64,000 bases of DNA from Microcebus murinus. Taxonomy: Eukaryota > Chordata > Mammalia > Primates > Cheirogaleidae. The notes beneath the pieces are model-generated. The model searched no databases. It was given only the letters and a program-made list of their open reading frames with translations, and was not told the DNA's origin. The stretch lies in contig NC_134122.1 of the NCBI RefSeq assembly GCF_040939455.1, forward strand, positions 34,452,001 through 34,516,000. Reading direction: 5' to 3'. Shown in pieces: positions 47,910 through 58,360 of this stretch (position 1 is the first letter of the stretch; every line of letters starts with the position of its first letter). A program made the position numbers and the translations under genes.

Positions 47910-47962
<53 letters not shown>

Positions 47963-47978
47963 AACAAAAAAACACCAA
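47562..47978 (+). mobile_element. Alu SINE with expanded CA-rich tail
   Basis: Starts 'ggccaggcacagtggcttat', both arms present, right arm ends with 'gcaatacagcaagaccctgt' and then a compound (CA)n tail. Flanks 47547-47561 and 47979-47993 match at 12 of 15 bases, a probable target-site duplication. It splits the L2 at 47155-48260. Confidence 0.92.
47834..47958. repeat. Compound CA microsatellite with duplicated Alu end
   Basis: (CA)n at 47834-47877 and again at 47911-47958. Between them, 47880-47910 is a second copy of the last 31 bp of the Alu (47803-47833), with 2 mismatches, at a 77-bp offset. The Thr/His-rich frame over it is an artefact. Confidence 0.95.
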
Positions 47979-48284
47979 AAAAACATCACTCCAGCCTCCC
48001 TTACAAATCTTCTTACTCCCCCACTACAGCTTCTCCACTATAAATATCCGCACTTACTCCAGCCAAAATGGTCTCTTGGCTGCTCCTTAGCAGATCCCCA
48101 GTTCTTTGCTATTCTGCCTTTGGTCACTCTGTTTTCTACCTGAACTCATCAACCTCTGTGTACATCTCACTCACTGCCTTTTCTAAGAGACCTTTCTAAT
48201 TCTGATCACCATGATTTTTCCCTCATTGTGTATACTTATCTCTCACTGCATTGCATTATGGTTATTCTCTTACTTTTTTTATTA

Positions 48285-48640
48285 AAATAACTCAATGGAT
48301 TTTCATAAAATGACACATCCTTATTGGAAAAATTAAAATATACAGAAAAGTAATGAAAGTAAAAGGCACCTGAAGCCACATCACCCAGAGATATCTATTC
48401 TTGAACATCCCTCCAGATCTTTTTCTTTGTGTATATACTAAGGTTTATGAAATCTATATATATTTTTCCACAAATGATATCAAATTCTACCTGTTTTTTT
48501 TTTCTGTTGGTATATTCTGGTGCTCTTGTAATGTTAATAAATAGAAAACTAAACAATAATTTGCAATGGCTACAAGGTGTTTCATCATTTGGCTTTATCA
48601 TAATATAACCAATGCTTTTTCTTGTTGTTGATGTTTTTGG
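48285..48640 (-). mobile_element. Very old L1/HAL1-like fragment, antisense
   Basis: 'ctattcttgaacatccctcc', 'gcaatggctacaaggtgttt' and 'catcatttggctttatcata' resemble an antisense LINE relic. Family uncertain. Confidence 0.45.
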
Positions 48641-49744
48641 ATTGTGTTTTGTTTGTTTAGCTTGCTTTCCTTCCAGTAGAAGATGTAGGGGGGAGGTTGT
48701 TATCATGTGTTCTGTACCATGTGCTTAACACAGCCTTGTATAAGGCAAGTGAGCAGTCTGTCATGGTCCTTGACAGGAACTGTTTGTGACACACTACTGC
48801 ATGTGGTTTGGGACTTGGAAAAATGTTTGGAGATAGTGAGCAGAGGTTAGAAAGGATTGACCTAAAATCCCAGAGTAAAACTATAGCCTTTTTTAAAATT
48901 ATTATTACTGCTTTGAACAGCCTTGTGCCCCCATTACCTGTAAGGAAGCCATTCATTGTTTCTTATTACATAATCTGCAGAGAGCCTATTCACTTAGCAG
49001 TACATTCATTGTAGTTTCTATATTATGAGAAGCTAAAAGCAGAATCTGTTTCTGCATCTCTGAGGTATTCTTTGCAGCACAGACCTCATGCTATCACTAA
49101 TTAGCCAGAGAAATCCTAGCCAAAAATCCCAGTGCCTGTCCTTGACAAAAAGCCTGTTTTTCCATGGTAAGGGTGAAGCCTACATCTCTGTTTAGGGACA
49201 TCTCCATAAGACAAGCAAAAACAGCGTGATGTGAGCTCTCGGATCAGCCAGGGTGGTGAAACATGCTGCAGCCTCTTAGTTGACTTGCTGTTTACTGGCT
49301 CCCTTCCTTTGCGAAGTGGGATCTTCATCAGGCTGTACCTTTTATACTCTAACAAAATCCCTAACCACCATGAGACAAGCCACTTCTGCATTGTTCTGAA
49401 CATCATTCCATCCATTCTCCATTTTTGGCTTGGGAAACAAGTCTACCAGTCACCCTGTAGCCAACTTCCAGCCACTTGTGTTAATGATGAATGCGATTAG
49501 CAGCGTATGCTAGTTCATTAGGATAAAATAGAAAGAAAGAAAAACCACGAGATTGTTTGCTTGTCACTGTGAAGTGAAGCTTGACGGGAACATCCTCACT
49601 GTCCCTCCCCACCACCCCTCCTGCCGTGTGCCTATGATCTTCTGTGCGCATGTGCTCACGGTTGCCCGTGTTCCATGCCTCTGCCATTTGCTCAGTGGGG
49701 GGACGTTTTCTTAGCTGAGCAGTGCACTGCTCTGCCTGAGGGAT
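48641..49744. other. Unassigned non-coding DNA
   Basis: No gene. Frames of 68-103 codons on both strands lack motifs. 49080-49260 and 49560-49700 are somewhat GC-richer and repeat-free. Confidence 0.45.
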
Positions 49745-49970
49745 TGAGAACATATTGCTTGGCAGGTGGGCCTACTCAGACGCACTGACTGTTGTTTCAG
49801 CACTGACAGAGAACATACATCATGCAGGCCCATTATGCCAGCATAAATCCATGGTAACCTGTTCAAAGGGCTGCAACCAGCAAACAATGTGTTTAGGTCT
49901 TAATAGGTGATATTTTTGAAACATATAATTGGGATCTGAGAAGTAATTCTGGGTGACAGGCCACTCCTTC
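49745..49970. promoter_or_regulatory. Candidate conserved non-coding element 9
   Basis: Repeat-free: 'actcagacgcactgactgtt', 'catcatgcaggcccattatg', 'ccagcataaatccatggtaa' and 'aaacatataattgggatctg'. Texture suggests constraint; inference. Confidence 0.3.
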
Positions 49971-51734
49971 TGCCATCCTAACAGAAGCTGGGGCTACAGC
50001 AAAATACCACTCCTGTCATCCGCACAAAGATGTCTGCCATTCCAGCTCAGCTCCAGACAGCTGTGTATGGCGTTGACAGTGCCAAGAGCTTGTCTGTGCA
50101 GGGAAAACAGCCCTCACTTTTGAGGTCTTTCCTTTATGCCTTGGTGCTCTGGACTGCTGGCCAAAAGAGCTCCCAGGATTTGTCAATGAAGGATGTCAGA
50201 GCTTCTTTCCTCAGCCTACTAATATAAGCTTGAAAGGTATTTAGAATTTGTTTTGATATTGGTTAGTGGAGAGATAAACCTCAGAGCAGAGGTCCTTGAT
50301 CTTTGTCTTGAAGACATGCTATTTTTCATTTACCTACCAGACCTCCAGTAGGAGAATAAGATATTGTTAAAGTCCCTGTACCGAGTATGAAGGGACTTGG
50401 TATCACTTGCCTAGCTGCTTCCCCACAGGGAAGGCAGACACGTGGCTGCCAACACCTTGGAGATATAGTGAGTGAAGTTTGGCACAGCACTGGTTACAGA
50501 GAACACTTTTTCTTTGAGTTTCTAGGATTAGAAGGTAAAAAGAGCATTTTACACAGGTTACTGTTAATTTTCTTCCTCTGGAGTCGTGGTATATTTTCCT
50601 AACAACATACAAGATCCACAGCCTGTGTTCCACGTTCCCATTCTGCAGGCTCGTTACAGGATTGACCTCACTACACACAATCACAGGTTGCTTTCTGCTT
50701 CTCCACTAAACTGTAGTCTCCTTAAAGACAGGTACCATGCCTACTTTGTGCTTAGCCAAGGGCTGGTTTCATGGTAAATGCAGAAGAAATGAAGAAAGAA
50801 AGATACTCATTCAAAAATAGGAAAGCCATTAGGAGGTCATTGTGGAGCTGTTAGCTTTTCTTTTATCTTCTTGATTTCCAAGAAATCATAACACTGGTAT
50901 TTAAACATGACTTGCCAATTAAATTACAACTAGGTAGCGATATTATGTTATTTAACTCTCCTTCTGCCAGATAACTAAATCAGTATCAACATAGCTCAAT
51001 CTGCATGCTACAGCATCTGCATCCTCTCTTGCTACAGCAGATATAGTTTCTTAAAGCAAATGAGAAAATGTCCTCATGAAACCAAGGACTTTCTACATTA
51101 TAAGGACCAAGAAGACTGTTAGGAATGCGAGAAATAGAAGTCTCACTATTTAGAAAAGTGTTTCTGATAACCCAACATAGAGTGGTAATTGTGAGAGATG
51201 TGGGCTTCTGACACCCTAGCAATAGCCCAGCAACCACTCTACCAGTTTCACTATTTTCTTGTGCTGTTTCTACTCAAAAGTATAGTTGGTTATAACACAG
51301 TAGTTTGCCAAACTATAAAGTTTCATAGAAATATAGACATTGGTGCTTCTTTCCCCAGTTATTGTAGGTTATGAGGCCTCTAGTGGAGCCTGGGAATTTG
51401 TACTTCTGAATGCTCTTCAGGTGGTTTAGATGCAAACAGTTTATGGACTCTGGTTTGGGGAGCATTGATTAGAAAAACACAATACTGAGAAGCCCAGCAT
51501 TTCCTTCTGTCTTACCACTGCCATAGGCAAACACTGGGCCCTCTAACATGTCTTTCCTAGGCAATTTTTCTAAAAAATTGTGATATCTTAAATGGATGCT
51601 CTGGGGAGCCTTAAGAGTTCCTAGCAAGACATAAAACCAAGAGGCTTTCAGGTATGGAAGGGAAATATCATTTAGTACATGTTCGTGTCCATCATCAGTT
51701 CTATGTGTGAAATACTAAAACAAAACCAAAAACC
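49971..51734. other. Unassigned DNA with small L2 and hAT scraps
   Basis: No gene. A sense L2 3' end is likely at 50700-50790 ('actgtagtctccttaaagac', 'aggtaccatgcctactttgt'). A MER5-like scrap may lie at 51360-51475. Confidence 0.45.
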
Positions 51735-51857
51735 CACTAAAACTTTATTGAGATTGTTTTATCTACCATAAAATATACAATTCATTGTATATGAATTGTG
51801 AATGTATATGTATATGAATTATATGGATGTATTATATGAATGTAATGTATATGAATT

Positions 51858-51895
51858 AATGAATAGTGAGACTTCTAATGAATAGTGAGACTTCT
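51858..51895. repeat. 19-bp perfect tandem duplication
   Basis: AATGAATAGTGAGACTTCT occurs twice in a row (51858-51876, 51877-51895). Just upstream, 51785-51857 has irregular copies of GTATATGAATT. Confidence 0.93.
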
Positions 51896-51967
51896 TTTAA
51901 AATATACAATTCATTGATTTTTGGTATATCCACAGCTATTTAGTACAACCATAACCACTATCTACAT

Positions 51968-52158
51968 CAGGGGTCCTCAAACTTTTTAAACAGGGGGACA
52001 GTTCACTGTTCCTCAGACCGTTGGAGAGTGTGCACTGTGGGCCCGGGACGAGTCGGCTGCTAAGCTGGACAGGCAGTGGCAGCAAAACACCCAGAGGGCC
52101 GGATAAATGTGCTAGGCGGCCTGCATGTGTCCCACGGGCCGTAGTTTGAGGACGCCTA
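51968..52158 (-). mobile_element. hAT MITE copy B, inserted in L1
   Basis: Reads in the opposite direction to copies A and C: begins CAGGGGTCCTCAAACT and ends AGTTTGAGGACGCCTA (last base mutated). 191 bp. The 8-bp duplication ATCTACAT (51960-51967) and ATCTAAAT (52159-52166) matches at 7 of 8 and fits nTnnnnAn. The flanks are one L1 relic, giving an independent proof of insertion. Non-coding, same internal sequence as A and C. Confidence 0.95.
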
Positions 52159-52290
52159 ATCTAAATAATTCCAGAATGTTTTCATCAGCTAAAAAGAAAC
52201 CCCAGACTCATTTTTTCCTACTTTCAGGCCCTGGGAACCACTAATCTACTTTCTGTCTATATGTATTTGCCTATTATGGACATTTCACCT

Positions 52291-52570
52291 CTGAAATATC
52301 CTAAGCTGACTGAACATGAGTCCAGTTATATCTTTAAATTTCTCTTAAATTTTTTTTCTAACGTTCTAGTGAGTATTTCTGGATCATATGTGTTTTATGG
52401 TAGAAAGACTTCACTTGTATCTAACTTTTACTTATATTACCCTTTTACAACATTAACTCATATTCTCTTGTTTTGTATTCTCTGCCTTTCTGTTATCATT
52501 TTACCAACCCTGAAATTCTTTATAGATTCAAATATCATTATCAAGTCACACCCAACTTATCTACAGGATG
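52291..52570. other. Unassigned AT-rich DNA
   Basis: No repeat recognised with confidence. The 104-codon frame at 52261-52575 starts inside the L1 relic and has no motif. Confidence 0.45.
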
Positions 52571-54150
52571 AATGATCTTAACAGTGCTATGCCCCTTCTC
52601 AGATGTAGCCAATATTTTCCTTCTATTTCTTCTTCTTACACATCTAAATAATCAAGTGTCCACCCATTTCTCTATGGTGAACACCTTCATTTGTGCCCTA
52701 TATTCTGTTTCTTTTCTCCTACTACAGAACCTGGCTTTTGAGTGCATCTTCATTTTCTTTCCTCAACCTATGGTAATATTCCAAGTTCATACTTTAAAAA
52801 AAAATTGCTGCAATCCTGCTGCCCCCTCAAGCTACCATTGTATTTTTCTCATTCCCTTCACTGTCAAACCTTTTGAAAGCACAGTTTGTTCTCTCTGTTG
52901 GTGCTTCTTTTCCACCCACTCCCGCTCAAATTCTTACAGCCAAGATTTTACTTTCATTACTTTACTGAAATATTTCTCTTTGTAGTTCATGGCATCATAT
53001 TATTTGCCAATCCCAGTACCCTTCCCTGATCACCTTCCCCATGATCTTTAGGTAACACAAAACTCTGTTGACTAGCCCTCCATCTTGTAACACCCCCTTT
53101 CCTTCTGTGGCTTCTGTGGTGTTCCACTTCTCCAGCTACCTTTGGCTCCAGTGTTCTGTGCCTTCCTAAATATGGGTACCCACTCTTTTATCTGTCTCTC
53201 TATTTTCTCCCTTTCCAGTCTCATAACACCATCTGGCTCCTAACTGTGTGGATAGCTTCCAAAAGTGTCTTCACCACTTGGATGTCCTACCAGCTCTTCA
53301 GACTCATTTTTCAAAACAGAACTCAGACCCTGTCAAGCTTTCTGTCTTCCCTAATTTGGGGCATAGGGTGACCCAAGGGTGAAAATTTGCTTCTTTCTTT
53401 CTCTATTGTCTCCTTGGTTGCCAAATATGACAGTCCCTTATGTATGTAATAGCTCTTTTATTCTATCTAAGCCATATTTATTTTTTCATCCATTAGCTCT
53501 ACTTCTCAATGCCCAGGTCTCAATGTCCAGGTCCATTGGCTCTTATCTAAACTGTCATTAGACCCTTTCTGTCTCTTCTCCATTTCATCTTAACATTACT
53601 GCCAGATAGCAGTCCTCCTTAAACGCATATCTGATTATGTCATTTCCTTAGGCAGTAATCCTTTAAATTCCTCTAAGCCTACTGAATACATTCTAAACTC
53701 CTTAACCTAAATTATAAGGCTTTCAACATTGTCTTCCGTTCTTCTCCTTCATATTCTCTATCTTCTAGTCTAAGCAAAACACCTCCACAATTTCTCATTT
53801 ATAGGACCTTACTTATCCCATATTAATTTTATCTAAAATGATGTCCTTAATTTTTTCCAACATGCTTCTATGTTTTTAAATTCTCTCATCCTTCAAATTT
53901 CTTCTCTTCCATGAAATCTTCTTAGTAGGATTTCTCTCTCCTTTGCATTTCCTAAATTTCAAAGGGGAGTGGGATGGGAAAGGACTTTTAGCACTTTGTC
54001 TCATATTTTAATTATTTATGTGCTTGTCTTATCTAGTCCCCTGAAAGTAGGAACCTTGAATTTTCATTGTTATAACTCTTGTAACTGCTGATAGATAATC
54101 TTAAATACAGTATATCCTGAATAAATATTTCTTCAGTGAATGAATTTTTT
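52571..54150 (+). mobile_element. L2 LINE, sense, about 1.6 kb with intact 3' end
   Basis: Sense L2 text from ORF2 ('cactgtcaaaccttttgaaa', 'agtgtcttcaccacttggat', 'ttttcaaaacagaactcaga') through 'gcagtcctccttaaacgcat', 'aaggctttcaacattgtctt' and the 3' end ('agtcccctgaaagtaggaac', 'gaataaatatttcttcagtg'). The 137-codon frame at 52572-52985, the longest in the window, lies within it and does not form a reverse-transcriptase domain. Confidence 0.8.
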
Positions 54151-55867
54151 AACTTCTATAAAATACAGAAGACATAAAGTCTTAAACTTGTAGATGACAG
54201 GCTTTATGTCAGTGTCAAGAGAGTTCTCAGTAGTTTCCAAACTATTCTTATTTTCAATCAATCCAGGTACAAGGCTTAGATGATAGAAGCTTGAGAGAAT
54301 TGTAGCAAACCGGCCATCATGTTCATATTGAAATACCTTGCATTTGCATAATACTTGATATCATTACAAGATACTTTCACATGTTATCTGACCCTCTCTA
54401 TAGTTATATCAGGTTAAAAATAGTTTATAATGAGAAAAATGTATTCTGAATAGTTGTAATGGTTTAACCAATGTTAGGTTATTAGATAGTGGCATAAACT
54501 TGGACAAAGAGACATGTTGGCTGTCTTTAAATATTTGAAGAGCTATCATGTGAAAGAAGATGAAATCTTATATTTTATTCTTTTTTCCTGAGAGGACAGA
54601 ACAAGTACAAGAAAATTCAGACTCAATTAAAAGATTAATTGTTTAACTATCAAATCCATTTCCAAGATGGTGTTGGCTATCTCTGTTGTTCAAGTGAAGT
54701 TGAGGTACAGCAAAGTGGCCAAGCAGGTGTGGGACATTTTGTTGAAAACAACCTCTCAAAAAGCATAGATTAATGAAGGTCTCTTCTAATTCTGCAATTT
54801 TGCCATTCTGTTTAGGTCACCACTGTGCTACTATACCCTGTAATATAAGTTTTGATTTCTGCCTTTCTTCAGAACTCAACCTTAAGCAGATTTAGCCACA
54901 GCGTGGCCCAGGTCCTAGATTTTTCACAAAGTAGAGACTCCACCTTATCCTAGGTAGTGTTTGTAACTGTTATTGGACCACCTACAAATGAGAATATAAA
55001 AGAACATATTTTCACCCAGTCCTTCAGTGTCTAGAGCTGCCAACCCAGGGAAAAAAATGAAGATTTCAGAAACTCTCACAGATGCCATCATCACACATAT
55101 CTGGCAACTCCAGAAACCTGCCTGGTGTTATGGACATGGTAGGCAAGCCCACCATTCCCTCCGAATGGCATTTTCTTTTTGTTGGAAGGAGGTAGTTGAC
55201 TCTAACAAGCTCCAAACTTTTCCTTGAAATGGAGAGTTGCCTAAAAAGGCAACTGCCTCAAAACATTCAAATGGAAATTATGATATTTCACTGAACTCGG
55301 AACCAAATCTGCCTTTTTTTTTCTTTATAGAAACATTTTGTGTGCCATGTGCCTTAGAAGCCAAAAAGAAATCATACTTTGGCTCCCTGTTCCACTTTGC
55401 TAAGCTCAGATACTGTAAATACCCTCTTCTTCTCTCATAACATTAAATTTTTCATGAATTCATCATAAAGGAGCCACTTTGTAGGTTTGGCTGGTACCAG
55501 TGAAAGACTTCATTTTCTATTTCACAGTAACTTTTCAGTGCAAAAAAATTATGGGTGCAATGTTGAAAGACTAGAATTATTCATCAAGTCTTCAGTGCCT
55601 GCAAATGAAGAAAATTTTTCTAAAACCTATCTGGGTTAGTGCAGACACAGACATGCATATTTTAGATGGTGTTTCATCTCCACCATACCCACCTAATCTT
55701 CCTCAGGGGAATCAGGGGTAAGAGAGGACATGTGCTTTCTTATTGTTTTATAGATTCATTCAAGAGTTCACACCAGCTCACAAATTTCCCCCTTACTTTC
55801 CATTGTACTTGAGAATATTTAATCACATTATGCATTGGTAGAAATACCAGTAACTTTTTATGATAAA
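54151..55867. other. Unassigned non-coding DNA
   Basis: About 1.7 kb without a gene. Short frames at 55027-55440 have no motif. No repeat recognised with confidence. Confidence 0.5.
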
Positions 55868-56050
55868 ATGCAGTGGTTCATGGACTTTGACATATATCAG
55901 AATCCTCTGAAAGATTAAAACATATGCTGGGCTCCTCCCCAAGAGTTTCTGATTCAGTAGATCTGCACTGAGGCCCAGGAATTTGCCTCTTAAACAAGTT
56001 GGTGGTGCTAATGCTACTGGTACAGGGACCACATTTTGAGGAACACTGAT
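55868..56050 (+). mobile_element. MER5A-type hAT relic
   Basis: 'cagtggttcatggactttga', 'agagtttctgattcagtaga' and 'gctactggtacagggaccac' followed by 'attttgaggaacactg'. Full-length MER5A layout with inverted ends. Confidence 0.9.
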
Positions 56051-56065
56051 GTGATGAAAAGAATT

Positions 56066-56205
56066 TAGAAGTCAGGAAATCTGGGCCCTAGTCCTAAGTC
56101 TACATTCTGCTAACCCTGGGTCTGTGGACAAATACCTGGGTGTCAGGTTTCCTTGTCTGTAAAAAAAAGAGTAATAACCCCTGCTCTATGTGACCTAGTG
56201 AATAA
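56066..56205 (+). mobile_element. MIR SINE fragment, sense
   Basis: 'aatctgggccctagtcctaa' to 'ggtttccttgtctgtaaaaa' and 'aagagtaataacccctgctc'. Sense MIR core, diverged. Confidence 0.6.
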
Positions 56206-56492
56206 AATCTGAGGATGGTACAAGAGAACACACAGCATTCAGGGCTCTGGATGGACTTGAAACATTACAGTTACTGGAGTGAGGAGAGTTAAAGGAAAAC
56301 AGCTTGGAGAAGTTCTAAGATACAATCATTCTGTCAATTCCAGGCACAGAATGGCCAGCATTCTACTGCTATAGAATGGGACCAGTGAACACAGGAAGGT
56401 TTTAGGTAATTCCTCTGTTTTGTGAAGTGGCTCTGAAAAAATCAGACGCCCCACTTTATTCATGTTCTGTATGATACAGCCAGGCTGCGATA

Positions 56493-56638
56493 GAGCAGTG
56501 TTTCCCAGACTTCCCTATGATTCAGAGTTAACCTGACATACTTGGCAATATATTATACAAAGGCCCAGGCCCTGTCCTATCTCAAGGAGCCTGGGCCTTT
56601 AGGTGATTCTGATATACTTTGGATTTGAGAATCACCAT
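56493..56638 (+). mobile_element. MER5-like hAT relic
   Basis: 'gagcagtgtttcccagactt', 'aggcccaggccctgtcctat' and 'tttaggtgattctgatatac' followed by 'ttggatttgagaatcacca'. A short diverged relative of MER5. Confidence 0.6.
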
Positions 56639-56701
56639 GTCTGTGCTGATAACTCTAAAACCATTTCATGACAACTTATAAAGGAACTAGATACTGCAGA
56701 C

Positions 56702-56891
56702 CAGACGTCCTCAAACTACAGCCCACGGGCCACATACAGGCCGCCTAGCACATTATCCGGCCCTCTGGTGTTTTTGCCGCCGCTGCCTGTCCTGCTTAGC
56801 AGCTGACTTGTCCCAGGCCCACAGTGCGCCCTCTCCAACGGTCTGAGGGACAGTGAACTGGCCCCCTGTTTAAAAAGTTTGAGGACCCCTG
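56702..56891 (+). mobile_element. hAT MITE copy C
   Basis: CAGACGTCCTCAAACT start and AGTTTGAGGACCCCTG end, 190 bp, same strand as copy A. Duplication CTGCAGAC (56694-56701) and CTGTAGAC (56892-56899), 7 of 8, fits nTnnnnAn. It lacks the extra central bases of A. The 81-codon minus-strand frame over it is not a gene. Confidence 0.95.
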
Positions 56892-56902
56892 CTGTAGACA
56901 AT

Positions 56903-57080
56903 GTTCTCAACCTTGTCTGTGGATTAGAATCACCTGAAGAGCTTTTAAATCCCACATACACAGGCCACTGTCCAGTCCAATTGAATCAGAATCTCTGGGG
57001 ATGGGATGTAAGTATCAATACTGTCTTAAAAGCTCCTAAATAATTCAAAATTTGCAGCCAAGGCTGAGAACTGCTGACTT
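56903..57080 (+). mobile_element. MER5-like hAT relic
   Basis: 'tgttctcaaccttgtctgtg', 'gattagaatcacctgaagag', 'ttgaatcagaatctctgggg' and 'aaggctgagaactgctgac'. Typical small hAT relic, directly next to copy C. Confidence 0.75.
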
Positions 57081-57114
57081 AGAAATTATTCTGTGTCATT
57101 ATATCAGCACATAT

Positions 57115-57300
57115 ATTGTTTGGATTTTGTTTGCTTATCTCTTTCCCACATCATATGGTGAGAATATTGAGGGCATCTATTTGTGCCCAGAAACCACCAC
57201 AGTGCCTCGTACTGTGCCTTAGATACTTGGAACATGTCGGTTATTTGAATGAATATTTCAAAATATTTCAATGTTGAATGAATGAATATACAAATGAAAT
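57115..57300 (+). mobile_element. L2 3' end, sense
   Basis: 'tgtttgcttatctctttccc', 'agaatattgagggcatctat' and 'gtgcctcgtactgtgcctta' followed by 'gaatgaatatttc'. Confidence 0.65.
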
Positions 57301-57545
57301 ACAATAAAACTCAACCCCCAAAACCTTACATTTAAATATTTTCTATAAGCACAACTGTTTGTGGAGTTCAGGCCCTCACAGTAAGAGGGTATTTATTGAA
57401 TAATTTGCAGAATCACAATCACAGAGTATCTGTTGAATAATCTGTTGAACTGCAGAAAACCCCAACTATAATTTATTCTTCCAAGTGAGATCAGGAGTCA
57501 GGAAAACATTTGCATTTCGGGGAGTTAAGAATGCTAAGAAAGGAA
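57301..57545. other. Unassigned non-coding DNA
   Basis: No gene and no recognised repeat. Confidence 0.45.
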
Positions 57546-57690
57546 GCAAATTAACACATATTTTACACCTACTATGTGCCATACATTATCATGTGCTCTC
57601 ACTGAACCTTCACAGCAAACTTTCTTTCTGTTTTTTTCTGAGGAAAGAAATGGCAAAAGATTGCCCAAGGTGGGAAGCATAGGCTGTTTG
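57546..57690 (-). mobile_element. MIR SINE fragment, antisense
   Basis: 'ttacacctactatgtgccat', 'acattatcatgtgctctcac' and 'attgcccaaggtgggaagca'. Antisense MIR with a disturbed centre. Confidence 0.7.
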
Positions 57691-57984
57691 ACTCCAGAGC
57701 TCAAGTCCTTTTCCAGTATTTATTTTGCTGACACTCAGACCTTCTCTAGCCTTCGCTGCTCCCTCTCTGGCCTGCTCTTGCATGGCCTGCCAGCCAGTCT
57801 CTCACCTCCCCCCCAACTAATCCCTCATCCCCCCCTAGCCATGCCAGGCTCCACAGAGAGCTTCCTGACTTCTCTAGTGAAGCTTCTCCTGGGAAATTTT
57901 CACTGGCCCATGACTTGATTAATTGCCTGACCACCTTCAAAACTGGTTAGGTACCCTCATAGCATCCTATGCTAAGAGTGTTAT

Positions 57985-58360
57985 AAAGCTTATTCCAGTA
58001 GTTTTGTGATAGTCTGTTTATTTGATTGTTCTTCCCCATAAACCAGGGATCCTCAAACTTTTTAAAGAGGGGGCCAGTTCACTGTCCGTCAGACCGTTGG
58101 AGGGCCAGACTATAGTTTAAAAAAAAACTGTCAACAAATTTCTATGCACACTGCATAGAAACAATATCTTGTTTTGAAGTAAAAAAAACAAATGGGCAAA
58201 AACACCCGTATGTGGCCTGCGGGCCATAGTTTGAGGACGCCTGACAGAAGGCTTCTTGAGGGCAAGAACTGTTTCTTTCCCATCTTTTTATTCCCTTCAC
58301 CTAGAATACTACCAAGCCCATTGGAGGTATTCAGTTTCTTTTTTAAAGAATGAATGACAG
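57985..58360 (+). mobile_element. L2 3' end, sense, split by hAT copy D
   Basis: 'tgtttatttgattgttcttc' precedes the hAT at 58044 and 'ggcttcttgagggcaagaac', 'acctagaatactaccaagcc' and 'gaggtattcagtttcttttt' follow it. Together these form one L2 3' end. Confidence 0.75.
58044..58243 (-). mobile_element. hAT MITE copy D (second subfamily), inserted in L2
   Basis: Ends CAGGGATCCTCAAACT and AGTTTGAGGACGCCTG, 200 bp. Terminal 60 bp on the left and 45 bp on the right match copies A-C, but the centre ('gactatagtttaaaaaaaaa', 'aatttctatgcacactgcat') is different, so it is a separate deletion derivative of a related autonomous element. No convincing 8-bp duplication remains (CCATAAAC against ACAGAAGG). 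Confidence 0.93.

Larger units (their letters stand above)
47155..48260 (+). mobile_element. L2 LINE, sense, interrupted by an Alu
   Basis: Sense L2 ORF2 wording 'caagttcaacatgtctataa' starts it and 'actattaaaagcatggctcc' reaches the Alu at 47562. The text resumes at about 47985 with 'cactccagcctcccttacaa' and ends with 'actgccttttctaagagacc' and 'attctgatcaccatga'. The 94-codon frame at 47167-47451 lies in decayed ORF2 but is not an intact domain. Confidence 0.7.
51735..52290 (-). mobile_element. L1 3'-end relic, antisense, split by hAT copy B
   Basis: 'taaaactttattgagattgt' and 'ccataaccactatctaca' precede the hAT at 51968. 'aattccagaatgttttcatc', 'agctaaaaagaaaccccaga' and 'ctactttctgtctatatgta' follow it. 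Joining the flanks restores a continuous antisense L1 3'-UTR. Tandem duplications disturb 51785-51900. Confidence 0.85.

Noticed and set aside
47834..47958. CRISPR-like repeat-spacer look of the CA array
   Set aside because: Only two units, dinucleotide based, in primate DNA with an Alu origin.
47792..48043. 83-codon frame rich in Thr and His
   Set aside because: It is a translation of the Alu tail and CA microsatellite.
52572..52985. 137-codon open frame, the longest in the window
   Set aside because: It lies in a sense L2 relic, shows no reverse-transcriptase or endonuclease motif, and has no splice or promoter context.
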